NCBI GenBank assembly: GCA_020634245.1
Contig: JACKCC010000006.1
Coordinates: 1 to 64,000 of the forward strand
DNA length: 64,000 nt
Origin: Ardenticatenaceae bacterium
Lineage (GTDB): Bacteria > Chloroflexota > Anaerolineae > Promineifilales > Promineifilaceae
Direction: 5' to 3'
Shown: piece by piece, positions 17,197-26,298 of the stretch
How positions within the stretch are numbered: position 1 is the stretch's first letter
Layout: each line of letters starts with the position of its first letter
Program-made: the position numbers and the translations under genes
Notes under the pieces: generated by a model
Told to the model about the DNA's origin: nothing
Databases searched by the model: none
The model's input: the letters and a program-made list of their open reading frames with translations, nothing else

Positions 17197-18335
17197 TTTT
17201 TACCTCGTCGGAAACGGCTATTTTTCTTTGCAACACGAATGGCCGAACGATCCGATGACCAGGGCGCGTAAGGAGCCATTGTCAAAGCCGCCAGTTGCAG
17301 CAGCACATTGTCATAGTTGATCCGCCAACCGTTAAAATCACGCCAGGCCTGGTCACGGTCGGCCTTCAACGGAACGCCGTCAGTTTCCCAAATATTCCAG
17401 ACGCTATCAAATTCGTCACGGCTGATGCTAATGGGATCATCGGGTCGCGGATTGGGATCATAATCAAACTGAAAGAATCTGGCCACATGGCGCAGGGCCA
17501 GATAGCCAGAACGAATGCAAATGGCAGCACGCGCATCGAACGGCCGGTCAACCGCCGCCAGATAAAGAGAGGCTCCATCCAACACGGCGCCGGCGGCCGT
17601 TATCCAGGAGCGTTCCGGCAGCGGCGAACGGAAAAAGGCCAATGGTGCCAGTGAGGTATGGCTCTCTTCCAGTTCGGCGAACCAGCCCGACCACAACGAC
17701 CAGATTTCCACCAGGCTTTCCATCCGGCCGATGCGGTGGGTACGGCTGATCATCTCCTGGGCTGATGGTGGTGAACCGGCCCAAGAGTCTAGCAGGGCAA
17801 CGGCCGTTTCCCGTCGTGAAAACGCTGCATACATCGAAGGCAGATACGCGATCAACAAAGCTACCAGAATCAACCCCAGCATCGCCTCCGAAAACTCCAA
17901 AATCTTAAACGCCCAGCCATCAGCCGAGGCATACCCCAGCGTCAAAAGCGATGAACCGCTTAATTTGAACACTTCGTACAGTGGTTGAGCTTTTAATCCC
18001 CAAAACAGCCCCATATACCCGATTAGAACCAGAGTCAAAACAGCTGCCGGCATGAGCAGCAAGGCCAGCGGCGCGAACAACGCCATAATCCGGTCCCGCT
18101 CTTCATAACTGGCTGCCCGGTGGGCACGCCAGCGAAAAACTTTCCCTACCAGTGCAAACACAACCCGCGTCAGCCAGACGTTAACGCCGCGAGGTAACAC
18201 AAACGTCTTAACGGCCGAAATGAGCGTCCAACTTACCAGGCCCAATCCGGCCATAAAAACCAAAGTGCGTAATATCATCATGATCACATCCAGTGACTGC
18301 ATCAGATCACTCTCAAGAAAAAATTGCCAGGTCAT
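17193..18335 (-). CDS. membrane protein resembling a two-TM potassium channel with atypical filter
   Basis: A 380-residue protein; ATG 18335 is chosen for the AGGTGG site just upstream. Three hydrophobic helices occupy the first ~190 residues. Between the last two lies a pore-loop-like stretch, LSGSSLLTLGYAS, followed by a long helix (LEFSEAMLGLILVALLIAYLPSMYAAF). That order resembles the pore-filter-TM2 unit of Ion_trans_2 potassium channels, but the filter reads TLGYA instead of TVGYG, so selectivity is uncertain. The remaining ~190 residues are cytoplasmic, helical and unrecognised (LESWSGW-like Trp-rich segments and a C-terminal basic tail). The stop overlaps the start of the glutaminyl cyclase gene. 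Alternative: a mechanosensitive or other small channel. Confidence 0.6.
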   Translation of the reverse strand: MTWQFFLESDLMQSLDVIMMILRTLVFMAGLGLVSWTLISAVKTFVLPRGVNVWLTRVVFALVGKVFRWRAHRAASYEERDRIMALFAPLALLLMPAAVLTLVLIGYMGLFWGLKAQPLYEVFKLSGSSLLTLGYASADGWAFKILEFSEAMLGLILVALLIAYLPSMYAAFSRRETAVALLDSWAGSPPSAQEMISRTHRIGRMESLVEIWSLWSGWFAELEESHTSLAPLAFFRSPLPERSWITAAGAVLDGASLYLAAVDRPFDARAAICIRSGYLALRHVARFFQFDYDPNPRPDDPISISRDEFDSVWNIWETDGVPLKADRDQAWRDFNGWRINYDNVLLQLAALTMAPYAPWSSDRSAIRVAKKNSRFRRGKK

Positions 18336-18450
18336 TATGCCACCTGTTTCCGGTAAACACCAAAAGTTCATAATCGGGGAAATCGCCTGAATCAGATGTG
18401 AGAAAGGGATGACCATCATGATGGGAAACGATACAATCTTGAAAATACAC

Positions 18451-18532
18451 GTAACGATACAGCCTGTTCCCTGAACCTGTCGAAGGGAACCAGTCTTTGA
18501 CAAACTCAGACCTCGATGGACTGTATCGTTAC
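18451..18532. repeat. nested inverted repeat between divergent channel-like and OsmC genes
   Basis: GTAACGATACAG at 18451-18462 is complementary to 18521-18532. Inside is a second hairpin of TTCCCT/AGGGAA type around a CCTGAACCTGTCGAAGG core, a phrase found as a dispersed repeat in many bacterial genomes. It lies in the promoter region of both flanking genes. Confidence 0.7.
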
Positions 18533-18558
18533 AAATACAATTCCAAAAGGGGTAAATT

Positions 18559-18990
18559 ATGGGCAAAACCAACACGGCACGACTGGTATGGAAAGGAGAA
18601 AACCTGCATTTTCGCGGCCAGCTTGGCTCTGGATATGAGTTTGACGTCAGCGGCCAATCCGGGCCGGAGACTGGCGGCAGTGCGATGGAGTTTTTGCTGG
18701 CCGGTGTGGCCGGCTGCACGGCGATGGATGTCGTTCACGTTTTGCGCAAAAAGCGAGAGAACATCAGCGGTGTTGAAATTGAGATTAGCGGCCTAAGAGC
18801 GGATGAAATACCAGCCGTTTATACCGATGTAGATATTCTCTATATTGTTCGCGGGCATAATGTGTCAGCCAGTGCGGTAGAGCAGGCGATTGAGCTGTCA
18901 CAGACCAAATATTGTTCGGCCAGCATCATGTTTAAGCAGGCGGGGGTTGACGTTAGAACCAATTACCGAATTGAGGAAGAAACAGCTTGA
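18559..18990 (+). CDS. OsmC/Ohr-family protein
   Basis: A 143-residue cytoplasmic protein with the two family cysteines: Cys53 in LLAGVAGCTAMDVV and Cys119 in SQTKYCSAS, the thiol pair used to reduce organic hydroperoxides. The pattern fits the YhfA/OsmC branch rather than Ohr sensu stricto. ATG 18559 follows an AAGGGG site. The likely role is peroxide detoxification. It stands alone, divergent from the channel-like gene. Confidence 0.92.
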   Translation: MGKTNTARLVWKGENLHFRGQLGSGYEFDVSGQSGPETGGSAMEFLLAGVAGCTAMDVVHVLRKKRENISGVEIEISGLRADEIPAVYTDVDILYIVRGHNVSASAVEQAIELSQTKYCSASIMFKQAGVDVRTNYRIEEETA

Positions 18991-19392
18991 ACAGGGTAAT
19001 TGGATTGTTTACATGCCACGTGAAACGTGACACAAAAAAGCCCCGGATGAATACAAAAAACGTTGGGATGGTCAGATGTTTGGACGGTAATATGTAAGCG
19101 AATCTCGTTGTGGCCACAGACAGTTGTTGGCTCCGACACGGTAAAGATCAGTCGAAAGCGGAAGGGCACACTCTAGGAGATTTCAAGGTCCGTCTAACGT
19201 TCTCTGACCCGTTTATTGTATATCCGGGGTCATATGGCTGTTTCTAGCTGCATTATAAACGGAAAGGGAAACGGCCGTCAATCATCTCAACCTTAAATTT
19301 GCCAGTTTTGCCAGTGCCAGGCACAGGGCGTTAAAAGTCACTCAATCCAGACTGTTCTGCCCTGTGCCTGGCACAATGCACAATTGCCAGTT
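18991..19392. other. 402-bp intergenic region between OsmC and hemH
   Basis: No convincing coding sequence or tRNA is seen. It contains a CGTGAAACGTGACAC repeat at about 19018-19033 (related to the hairpin at 20398-20422), one ACGGCCGT octamer near 19270, and the large inverted repeat at 19314-19374 at the end of the convergent hemH gene. The middle part (19050-19250) shows nothing I recognise. Confidence 0.5.
19314..19374. repeat. inverted repeat of the GTGCCAGGCAC family (copy 3)
   Basis: Sixteen-base perfect arms at 19314-19329 (GTGCCAGGCACAGGGC) and 19359-19374 flank a 29-base spacer, just beyond the 3' end of hemH. Confidence 0.85.
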
Positions 19393-20385
19393 TTACTCCC
19401 AGCCTTGTTTATGTTGCCGGATGAGGCTGGCCAGCAGCGCGACGTGAGCCACGGAGTCATTGAGTGCGGGGATATATTGGTAAGCCTCGCCACCAGCCTC
19501 CAGAAAAAGGTGGCGGTTTTCTTGCGCCATCTCTTCCAATGTTTCCAGGCAGTCGGTAGCAAAACCGGGGCAAATGGTGTCCACGCTTTTCAAGCCATCC
19601 TTACTCCGGCTAATGAGAGTTTCGTTGGTGTAAGGTCGCAGCCATTCCTCTGGGCCAAAGCGGGACTGAAATGTCATCTCCCATTCGTCCTCGGCCAACC
19701 CCAACTGCGTCGAAACCGTTTGTGCCGTTTCTAAACATTGTTTGGGGTAGGGATCGCCTTTGGCGGCATAGGCTTTGGGGATGCCGTGGAAGGAGTAGAT
19801 AAGGCGTTGGGAACGGCCGTTCTCCGCCCAAAATGTCCGAATCGAATCCATAATGGCCAGAATGTACAACGGGTGGGTGTAATACTGATTGATGGTACGG
19901 ATTTCCGGTACCCAACGCCACGTTTTCAATACATCAAACACATCGTCAAATATCGTCCCCACGGTTGTGGCCGAATACTGCGGATAAAGTGGCAGGATGA
20001 TGATCTGGTTGATTCCGGCCTGGCGTAATTCATCTAATCCGCTGGCAATGGAGGGACGGCCGTACCGCATTGCTAACACCACTTTCACTTCATCACTTAA
20101 CTCGGCTTGCAGCTTGTTGGCCAGCTTTTGCGAGAAGACCATGAGCGGTGACCCTTCGTCAGTCCAGATTTTGGCGTACAGTTTGGCCGACCGTTTGGGT
20201 CGTACGTTCAAAATGATACTGTTGAGGATAAACTGCCACAGCCAGCGCGGATATTCAATTACGCGTGGGTCGCCCAGAAATTGGCGGAGATACGGCCGTA
20301 ACGCCTTGCCGATTGGTGCTTCCGGTGTGCCTAAATTCACCAGCAAAACGCCGGTATGAGGGGAGTTGTTGGTTTGTTCTGTCAT
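19393..20385 (-). CDS. hemH: ferrochelatase
   Basis: A 330-residue enzyme inserting ferrous iron into protoporphyrin IX, the last step of heme b synthesis. The N-terminal GVLLVNLGTPEAP, the catalytic His200 in SFHGIP and the acidic FATDCLETLEE segment (Glu281) are all conserved. No iron-sulfur cluster cysteines are apparent at the C-terminus, and the length is that of soluble bacterial enzymes. It is the last gene of the heme cluster, 31 bases downstream of hemY, with a hairpin in the gap. Confidence 0.96.
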   Translation of the reverse strand: MTEQTNNSPHTGVLLVNLGTPEAPIGKALRPYLRQFLGDPRVIEYPRWLWQFILNSIILNVRPKRSAKLYAKIWTDEGSPLMVFSQKLANKLQAELSDEVKVVLAMRYGRPSIASGLDELRQAGINQIIILPLYPQYSATTVGTIFDDVFDVLKTWRWVPEIRTINQYYTHPLYILAIMDSIRTFWAENGRSQRLIYSFHGIPKAYAAKGDPYPKQCLETAQTVSTQLGLAEDEWEMTFQSRFGPEEWLRPYTNETLISRSKDGLKSVDTICPGFATDCLETLEEMAQENRHLFLEAGGEAYQYIPALNDSVAHVALLASLIRQHKQGWE

Positions 20386-20397
20386 AATTGTCGTGAT

Positions 20398-20422
20398 GCG
20401 TGAAACGTGTCACGTTTCACGC
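20398..20422. repeat. perfect 12-bp hairpin between hemY and hemH, covering the hemY stop
   Basis: GCGTGAAACGTG at 20398-20409 and its complement at 20411-20422 are separated by one base. The hemY TGA (20417-20419) lies in the right-hand arm. Related sequence occurs at 19018-19033 and, in part, at 62943-62953. Confidence 0.8.
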
Positions 20423-21862
20423 CGCGGCATGCGCTTGTTGTAACGCTTCGATGATTTGGTTTGCCGTTTTCCGCGCTTGCCGTACGCAGTCGGGAATGCC
20501 CATGCCGCGCATACCGCTGCCGGTCAGGTATAGACCAGGAAGTTGTTTTTGCAGTTTACGCTCCACTTCGGTAACCATTGCCAGATGGCCAACGCCGTAC
20601 TGTGGATTGGCCGGCTGCCATCGGAAAATGCGAATGAATGTCGGCGCAGCCTGGATATTAAAAATGCTGGCCAATTCCTCTTGTACCAGTGCGCTCAACT
20701 CATCGTCAGGCAGATCAATTAAATCTTCGTGCCGGTAACCGCCGATGAAAGCCCGCAGCACCGCCTGGTCGGTTGGAGAACGGTGGCCGAATTTATTGGA
20801 CACGGCTTCGATAGCCAGTAGTTTGCTGGACTCGCTCTCTGGTACAACAACGCCGAAGCCATCGAATGGTTCGGGAATGTCGCCTTTGTTGTAAGCAACG
20901 GAGATGGTAGCTACTGGATTGTAATGAACGGCGCGCAGGTTTCGGGCAACGGCCGTATCAAAATCCTCCAGCAAATCCGCCATGGCAAACGTGGGGATGG
21001 CCAGGATCACCAAATCGGTGCTAATCACCTGGCCATCAATCAAACTCAATTGGTATGGCTCCAACCGTACGGGCGTATAGGCAATATCGACGACTTTTGA
21101 ATCCAGCAAGATGTCCCCTTCAATCTTGTCCGCCAGCGTTTCAATCAACTCAATCAAACCGTCGCGCAGCGTCATGAAGGCTGGCAGTTTTTCCTTTTTC
21201 ACTGATTGACCGTTCTGTTCGGCCAGTTGACGTTCTGCCTTGCGCTGCTTCATCAGGGCAAACATCCCTTTTACCAAACTGCCATGCTCCCGTTCCATGT
21301 CGGCAAACTGGCCAAATACCACCTGTGTACTAACCTGGTTCACGTCCGATAAATACACGCTGCCCATCGCCGGAGCAACCACATTTTCGACAATCTCACC
21401 GCCTACCCGGCGGCGTAAAAAATCACCCAGCGTCTCATCAGATAGATCGGTACGGGGGGCGACAAAGGGTTCGCGCAAGACGCGCAGCTTGCCTCTGAAC
21501 GAAAGCAGCGGTGTACGAATGGCATCGACCGGTCCCATAGGCACAATTTGGGGACGGCCGTTATGCAAAATATAATTCTTGCCTCGTTCCGTCGTCCCCA
21601 CCAGCCGGTTGCCCAGCCCCAATTCCTGGCACAACTCCCACGCCTGCCGCTTACGGGTGACGAATGATTCCGGCCCGCCTTCGGTGATAAATCCACCGCT
21701 GTGGTCCGTGCTAATCTTACCGCCCAAAACCGGTGTACTTTCAATCACCGTACAATGGATGGATAGGTCCAGCTCTTGCGCTAACTTTTCCATATAATAT
21801 GTTGTCGCTAATCCGGAAACGCCTCCACCGATAATGACAATTTTTTGTCTTTTCTCAACCAT
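20417..21862 (-). CDS. hemY: protoporphyrinogen/coproporphyrinogen oxidase, HemY type
   Basis: A 481-residue FAD enzyme oxidising the porphyrinogen ring with oxygen. The dinucleotide-binding motif IIGGGVSGLA lies at residues 9-18, then GGKISTDHSGGFITEGGPESF, and near the C-terminus the FAD-binding YLTGSGMRGMGIPDCVRQA. With HemN present and HemH encoded next door, the classical protoporphyrin route is most likely, so the call is protoporphyrinogen oxidase. Two palindromic operator-like sites lie 121-158 bases upstream. The oxygen requirement implies aerobic or microaerobic growth. Confidence 0.93.
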   Translation of the reverse strand: MVEKRQKIVIIGGGVSGLATTYYMEKLAQELDLSIHCTVIESTPVLGGKISTDHSGGFITEGGPESFVTRKRQAWELCQELGLGNRLVGTTERGKNYILHNGRPQIVPMGPVDAIRTPLLSFRGKLRVLREPFVAPRTDLSDETLGDFLRRRVGGEIVENVVAPAMGSVYLSDVNQVSTQVVFGQFADMEREHGSLVKGMFALMKQRKAERQLAEQNGQSVKKEKLPAFMTLRDGLIELIETLADKIEGDILLDSKVVDIAYTPVRLEPYQLSLIDGQVISTDLVILAIPTFAMADLLEDFDTAVARNLRAVHYNPVATISVAYNKGDIPEPFDGFGVVVPESESSKLLAIEAVSNKFGHRSPTDQAVLRAFIGGYRHEDLIDLPDDELSALVQEELASIFNIQAAPTFIRIFRWQPANPQYGVGHLAMVTEVERKLQKQLPGLYLTGSGMRGMGIPDCVRQARKTANQIIEALQQAHAAA

Positions 21863-21982
21863 TTTATTTTCCCGTTCTGTTCTAGAATATATTTAAAAGT
21901 AAATTAAATTATGCAAATCTGTACAAATTTTTGCGCATTCTAACGGCGGACAACGCTGCCGTCAATGGCAAAAGATAGTCGT

Positions 21983-22020
21983 ATGACATCCGTCATGCAG
22001 CAAACTATGACATTCGGCAT
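21983..22020 (-). promoter_or_regulatory. paired TGAC-N4-GTCA operator-like sites upstream of hemY
   Basis: Site one is ATGAC-ATCC-GTCAT at 21983-21996, a perfect 5-bp-arm palindrome. Site two is ATGAC-ATTC-GGCAT at 22007-22020. Their centres are 24 bases apart and lie about 120-160 bases before the hemY start. The arm/4-base-spacer geometry is that of CRP/FNR-family sites, though the regulator is unknown. Similar pairs occur before hemN and the DtxR-type gene. Confidence 0.55.
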
Positions 22021-22106
22021 GACATGATCGCATCATTAATTTTGGCGGAGCAAGTAAAGTCAGGGGGATTGACTTTTAAATCAGTCGCGTAGGTGAAGAC
22101 GGCTTT

Positions 22107-22730
22107 TTATTGGTACGTTTCGGCAATGGCCAGGTTAACGGTGTTGAGCAGTTCGTTGATCCGGCGCATGAGCCGCAAATTGGCCTGGGGCTGAATGCGG
22201 GTTTCTTCCGGCAGTTGCAGGGCTACTTCTATAAGCATATCCCGGAAGAACATGGCGGCCTGGAGGGCATCGGTTAAGGGCAGATTTTCTTCGATGGCTA
22301 AACGGCCGTATTCCAATCCTATTGCCCGCGCCTGCTTCAAAATGCTGCCATTGCCATTGGGATCAGATACATACTGGAGTGTCAGCCCCATCAACTGCTG
22401 CCCCAAAACCCGGTGTTCTTCACGCCGGTCGGCGTCATAGCGAGCCATCCAGGGGCGGTCTTGTTTGGTGGCAATTTGCTGCCGCGTTTCCACCATTGCC
22501 CGTTCAGCCCACATTTCTTCCAGACCTTGAGCGCGTCGCAATTGACGCCGACCGTCGGCAAAATCCTGAATGTCAACTGTAGAAAATCGTCGATGACCAC
22601 CCGGTGTGAGCATGAAAGGAATGTCCCCATTGTCAGCCCAGCGGCGTAAAGTCGTTGGATGGACATTCAAATGTTTGGCGGCCTGGGATAAAGTCATCCA
22701 CTGTTCAGTTTCCAAAAGGTAATCTGCCAT
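22107..22730 (-). CDS. MerR/excisionase-type HTH regulator with helical C-terminal domain
   Basis: A 207-residue protein. Residues ~10-60 form a MerR-like winged helix-turn-helix (MTLSQAAKHLNVHPTTLRRWADNGDIP, then PGGHRRFSTVDIQDFA). The rest is helical (~90-207) and resembles the RsbR-like or corrinoid-regulator helical domains only vaguely. It contains no heme-regulatory CP motif. It sits in the middle of the heme genes, between hemL and hemY on the same strand, so a role in controlling tetrapyrrole synthesis is plausible but unproven. Confidence 0.8.
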   Translation of the reverse strand: MADYLLETEQWMTLSQAAKHLNVHPTTLRRWADNGDIPFMLTPGGHRRFSTVDIQDFADGRRQLRRAQGLEEMWAERAMVETRQQIATKQDRPWMARYDADRREEHRVLGQQLMGLTLQYVSDPNGNGSILKQARAIGLEYGRLAIEENLPLTDALQAAMFFRDMLIEVALQLPEETRIQPQANLRLMRRINELLNTVNLAIAETYQ

Positions 22731-22842
22731 TAGTTTTTTGCCTCAAATCTATCGGAATCCAGTAAAAAGGACTGCTCAAGCGGGCATTCTACCGGTCAAC
22801 CCGATGACTGTCAACCTACATACCGGCATATCATATATCCGG

Positions 22843-24125
22843 TTAAAGATTGGCCATTGCCCGCTCCGCTGCGGCAATGGTCGTTTCGATTTCAAAATCG
22901 CCGTGAGCCGTTGAAATGAAACCGGCTTCAAACTGCGACGGGGCCAGGTAGACCCCATTTTCCAACATTATTTGGAAGTAATGGCCAAAGCGTTTGATGT
23001 TGGATTGTACGGCCGTGTCCCAATTCACTACCGGCCCTTCCTGGAAAAATAGTCCAAACATCGTCCCCAATCGATTGGCGGCTATAGGAACACCCGCCTT
23101 TTTGGCCGCTGCTTTCAAGCCCGCCAGCAGCAGCGCTCCGCTTGCTCCAGCCCATCCCAAACACTCGGCTGCTGCAACATTTTGAGCGTTTCGATTCCGG
23201 CCGTCATCGCCAGCGGATTGCCCGACAGCGTGCCCGCTTGATACATCGGCCCAACCGGCGCTACCATTGCCATGATGTCGCGGCGGCCGCCATAAGCGCC
23301 CACCGGCAGCCCGCCGCCAATCACCTTGCCCAGTGCCGTCAAATCCGGCTTGATGCCAAACAAAGTCTGCGCCCCGCCAGGATGAACCCGGAAGCCGGTC
23401 ATTACTTCATCAAAAATGAGAAGTGCGCCGTCGCTGGACGTCACATCCCGCAGCCCGGCCAAAAAACCGTCAACCGGCGGAATCATCCCCATATTACCGG
23501 CCACCGGTTCGACAATCACCGCTGCAATCTGGCCCGGAAATTGGTCAAACAACTGCTGCACCGCTTCGATATCATTATACGGCGCAGTCAGCGTGTCCGA
23601 TACCGTAGCTGGCGGCACGCCGGGCGAGTCCGGCAGACCCAACGTGGCTACTCCCGATCCAGCCTGCACCAACAGCATGTCGGCATGGCCGTGGTAATTG
23701 CCCTGGAATTTGACGATTTTGCTGCGCCCGGTGAAGGCGCGGGTCAGCCGCAAGGCGCTCATCGTTGCTTCGGTACCCGAGTTGACAAAACGGAGCATTT
23801 CGATGTTGGGCATCATGGCCATCACCTGCCGCGCCAACTCATTTTCCAGCGGGCTGGGTGCGCCGTAGCTGGTACCCAATGCCGCCGCCTTTTGCAGCGC
23901 GGCCACCACTCGAGGATGGGCATGGCCCAAAATTAGCGGCCCCCAGGAGAGGACGTAATCGATGAAGCGGTTGCCATCTACATCAGTCAGGTATGCGCCT
24001 TCGCCTTTAGCGATGAACAGGGGCTGCCCGCCCACTGCCCGAAAAGCCCGCACCGGCGAATCGACGCCGCCGGGCAGCAGTTCTTTTGCTTCGTTAAACA
24101 ATTCAATTGATTTTTCGATATTCAA
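22843..24125 (-). pseudogene. hemL: glutamate-1-semialdehyde 2,1-aminomutase, interrupted by one frameshift
   Basis: PLP enzyme converting glutamate-1-semialdehyde to 5-aminolevulinate. The first frame runs from TTG 24125 (GGAG seven bases upstream) through ELLPGGVDSPVRAF, NSGTEATMSA, the cofactor region FDEVMTGFR and a catalytic-Lys segment LTALGKVIGGGLPVGAYGG, then goes out of frame near 23137 after WDGLEQA. The second frame continues perfectly (GALLLAGLKAAAKKAGVP to the terminal AAAERAMANL at 22843). Removing one base restores a ~427-residue normal protein. Because every other heme gene is intact and this step is essential, a sequencing error or very recent mutation is more likely than decay. 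Reading from the GTG at 24161 would extend it into an inverted repeat. Confidence 0.9.
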
Positions 24126-24148
24126 TCTTTTGTCTCCGTTTGTTGGGG

Positions 24149-24212
24149 TAGTGTCAGGCACGGGGCATTTGAACTATATTCGATCAGGCCGTTTGCCCCG
24201 TGCCTGGCACTA
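24149..24212. repeat. inverted repeat of the GTGCCAGGCAC family (copy 4), between hemE and hemL
   Basis: Nineteen-base arms at 24149-24167 and 24194-24212 match with a single G/T wobble, around a 26-base spacer. It lies inside the heme operon between two co-directional genes. Confidence 0.85.
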
Positions 24213-24221
24213 CTAATCGCA

Positions 24222-25265
24222 CTATGATGTGCGTTCATGGACGTAATCGATGACGCGACGGACGTTGTCTACCGGCACGGATGGGAAGAGGCCGTGGCCC
24301 AGGTTGAAGATGTGACCGGACCGTCCGGCGGCCCGATTCAATACGTCATCAGCCCGCGCTTTTAGTTCCGGCCAGGGGGCTAGCAGCGCTACCGGATCCA
24401 AATTGCCTTGAATCGCCTTATCATGGCCGATTTGCTGCCAGGCCCAGTCCAGCGGCATTTGCCAGTCAATGCCGATGACATCGCCACCGCAGGCGGCCAC
24501 TTCGGCCAGATAACTGCTGGTGCCGGTGCTGAAGTTGATGACGGGCACGCCGGCTTTTTCTAGTTTTTGGAAGAGTTGGGTGTTGTACGGCCGTACATAC
24601 CTTACATAATCCAACTTACTCAGCGCATGACCGGCCCAGGAATCAAACACTTGCAGCGCTGCCGCCCCGGCCCTGGCCTGCTCCAGCAGATAATCAGCCT
24701 GTACCGCGACCAATTTGTTCATCAACTGGTCCCAGGCGGCCGGTTCGTTGTACATGAACGACTTGGCCTTCAGGTAATTCTTGGAGCCGCCACCCTCGAT
24801 GGCGTAGCTGGCCAGCGTAAATGGCGCACCAGAAAAGCCGATGAGGGGGATACCACGGGGTGCTAATTCGGCCGTGACCAGTTTGATCGCTTCCAGCGTC
24901 GGCCCCATGATTTCGGCCGCCGGCGGCGTGACCAAATCAGCCACATCCTGCGCCGAATGGATCGATTTGTTGAGGCGCGGCCCGACGCCGCCGACAAATT
25001 CCAAATCCAACCCCATGCCGATGAGCGGCGGCAAAATGTCGGAGAAGATGATGGCCGCGTCCAGATTGAAGGCGTTGATGGGCTGCATGGTGATTTCAGC
25101 GGCCAGGGTCGGCGTGTTGATGCGCTCCAACATGGTGTATTTTTCTTTGAGCGCCATATATTCGGGCATGTAACGCCCAGCCTGCCGCATAAACCAGACC
25201 GGCGTGTAATCGGTCGGTAAACGGCGGCAGGCGCGGAGGAAGGGAGCAGTTGGTTCAGCAATCAT
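24222..25265 (-). CDS. hemE: uroporphyrinogen decarboxylase
   Basis: A 347-residue cofactor-free enzyme turning uroporphyrinogen III into coproporphyrinogen III. The N-terminal signature PVWFMRQAGRYMPEY, the FSDILPPLIGMG stretch with the catalytic Asp, and GFSGAPFTLASYAIEGGGSKNY are canonical. The length is normal. It begins 8 bases after hemB ends. Confidence 0.97.
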   Translation of the reverse strand: MIAEPTAPFLRACRRLPTDYTPVWFMRQAGRYMPEYMALKEKYTMLERINTPTLAAEITMQPINAFNLDAAIIFSDILPPLIGMGLDLEFVGGVGPRLNKSIHSAQDVADLVTPPAAEIMGPTLEAIKLVTAELAPRGIPLIGFSGAPFTLASYAIEGGGSKNYLKAKSFMYNEPAAWDQLMNKLVAVQADYLLEQARAGAAALQVFDSWAGHALSKLDYVRYVRPYNTQLFQKLEKAGVPVINFSTGTSSYLAEVAACGGDVIGIDWQMPLDWAWQQIGHDKAIQGNLDPVALLAPWPELKARADDVLNRAAGRSGHIFNLGHGLFPSVPVDNVRRVIDYVHERTS

Positions 25266-25273
25266 ATAAATCC

Positions 25274-26278
25274 TTAATCCTTAATCTTTCTTAACCATCG
25301 CGCTGCATCCAGCGCGTGGTAGGTGATGATTAAATCGGCCCCGGCCCGTTTGAAGCCAAGGAGGGTTTCCAGGACAACGCGTTCTTCGTCCAGCCAACCG
25401 TTAGCAGCGGCGGCTTTGATCATGGCATATTCGCCGCTGACGTTGTAGGCAACCAGGGGCAGTTCAGGGTAGTTGTCGTGGATCGTCCGAATCACGTCCA
25501 GGTAGGGCAGACCAGGCTTAACCATGAGAAAATCGGCCCCTTCAGCTACGTCTAGTTGGGCTTCGCGCAGCGCTTCGCGGACGTTGGCCGGGTCCATCTG
25601 GTGCGTTTTACGGTCGCCAAATTTGGGCGCGCCATCGGCGGCATCGCGGAAGGGGCCGTAGAAGGCGGAAGCGTATTTGACGGCGTAGGACATGACCGGG
25701 ATTTGCGTGAATCCGGCGTCATCCAGTCCGGCCCGGATAGCGGCGACCATACCATCCATCATGCCGCTGGGAGCGACGATGTCGGCGCCGGCTTGAGCAT
25801 GGGACACGGCCGTATCCACCAACACATCCAGTGTTTCATCATTCAGCACATTACCCATCTCGTCCAGCAAACCACAGTGGCCGTGGTCGGTATATTCGCA
25901 CAAGCAGACGTCGGTAATGACCAGAAGGTGGGGAACGGCCGTTTTAATCGCCCGAATCGCCTGCTGGACAATGCCTTCTGGGGCGAAATTCTCCAGACCG
26001 ATGGGGTCTTTGTGGGCCGGAATGCCGAACAAAATGACCGCCGGAACGCCTAATGCGGCGGCTTCTTCGGCTTCGATTACCGCCTGATCAACGGAAAGCT
26101 GGGCAATGCCAGGCATGGAGGCGATGGGATGGCGAACTTTTTCGCCGTGAGTGACGAACAGCGGGTAAATGAAATCGTCGGCGCTGAGGCTGGTTTCGCG
26201 TACCATGGCCCGCAGCTGCGGCGAACGGCGCAGGCGGCGTGGCCGCATCGTAAGTTGGTGTTGCTTGGTTTTGATCAT
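25274..26278 (-). CDS. hemB: delta-aminolevulinic acid dehydratase (porphobilinogen synthase)
   Basis: A 334-residue enzyme condensing two aminolevulinates to porphobilinogen. ATG 26278 is preferred; an upstream GTG would overlap hemD. The cysteine-rich metal site VCLCEYTDHGHCG indicates the zinc-dependent class. The two Schiff-base lysines lie in SYAVKYASAFYGPFRDA and DFLMVKPGLPYLD. It sits tightly between hemD and hemE. Confidence 0.97.
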   Translation of the reverse strand: MIKTKQHQLTMRPRRLRRSPQLRAMVRETSLSADDFIYPLFVTHGEKVRHPIASMPGIAQLSVDQAVIEAEEAAALGVPAVILFGIPAHKDPIGLENFAPEGIVQQAIRAIKTAVPHLLVITDVCLCEYTDHGHCGLLDEMGNVLNDETLDVLVDTAVSHAQAGADIVAPSGMMDGMVAAIRAGLDDAGFTQIPVMSYAVKYASAFYGPFRDAADGAPKFGDRKTHQMDPANVREALREAQLDVAEGADFLMVKPGLPYLDVIRTIHDNYPELPLVAYNVSGEYAMIKAAAANGWLDEERVVLETLLGFKRAGADLIITYHALDAARWLRKIKD

Positions 26279-26298
26279 GTCATTTCTCTTGAAAATAA

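Noticed and set aside
18991..19392. tRNA or structured RNA in the OsmC-hemH gap
   Set aside because: No cloverleaf, T-loop or riboswitch-like conserved core could be made out; only hairpin repeats are visible.
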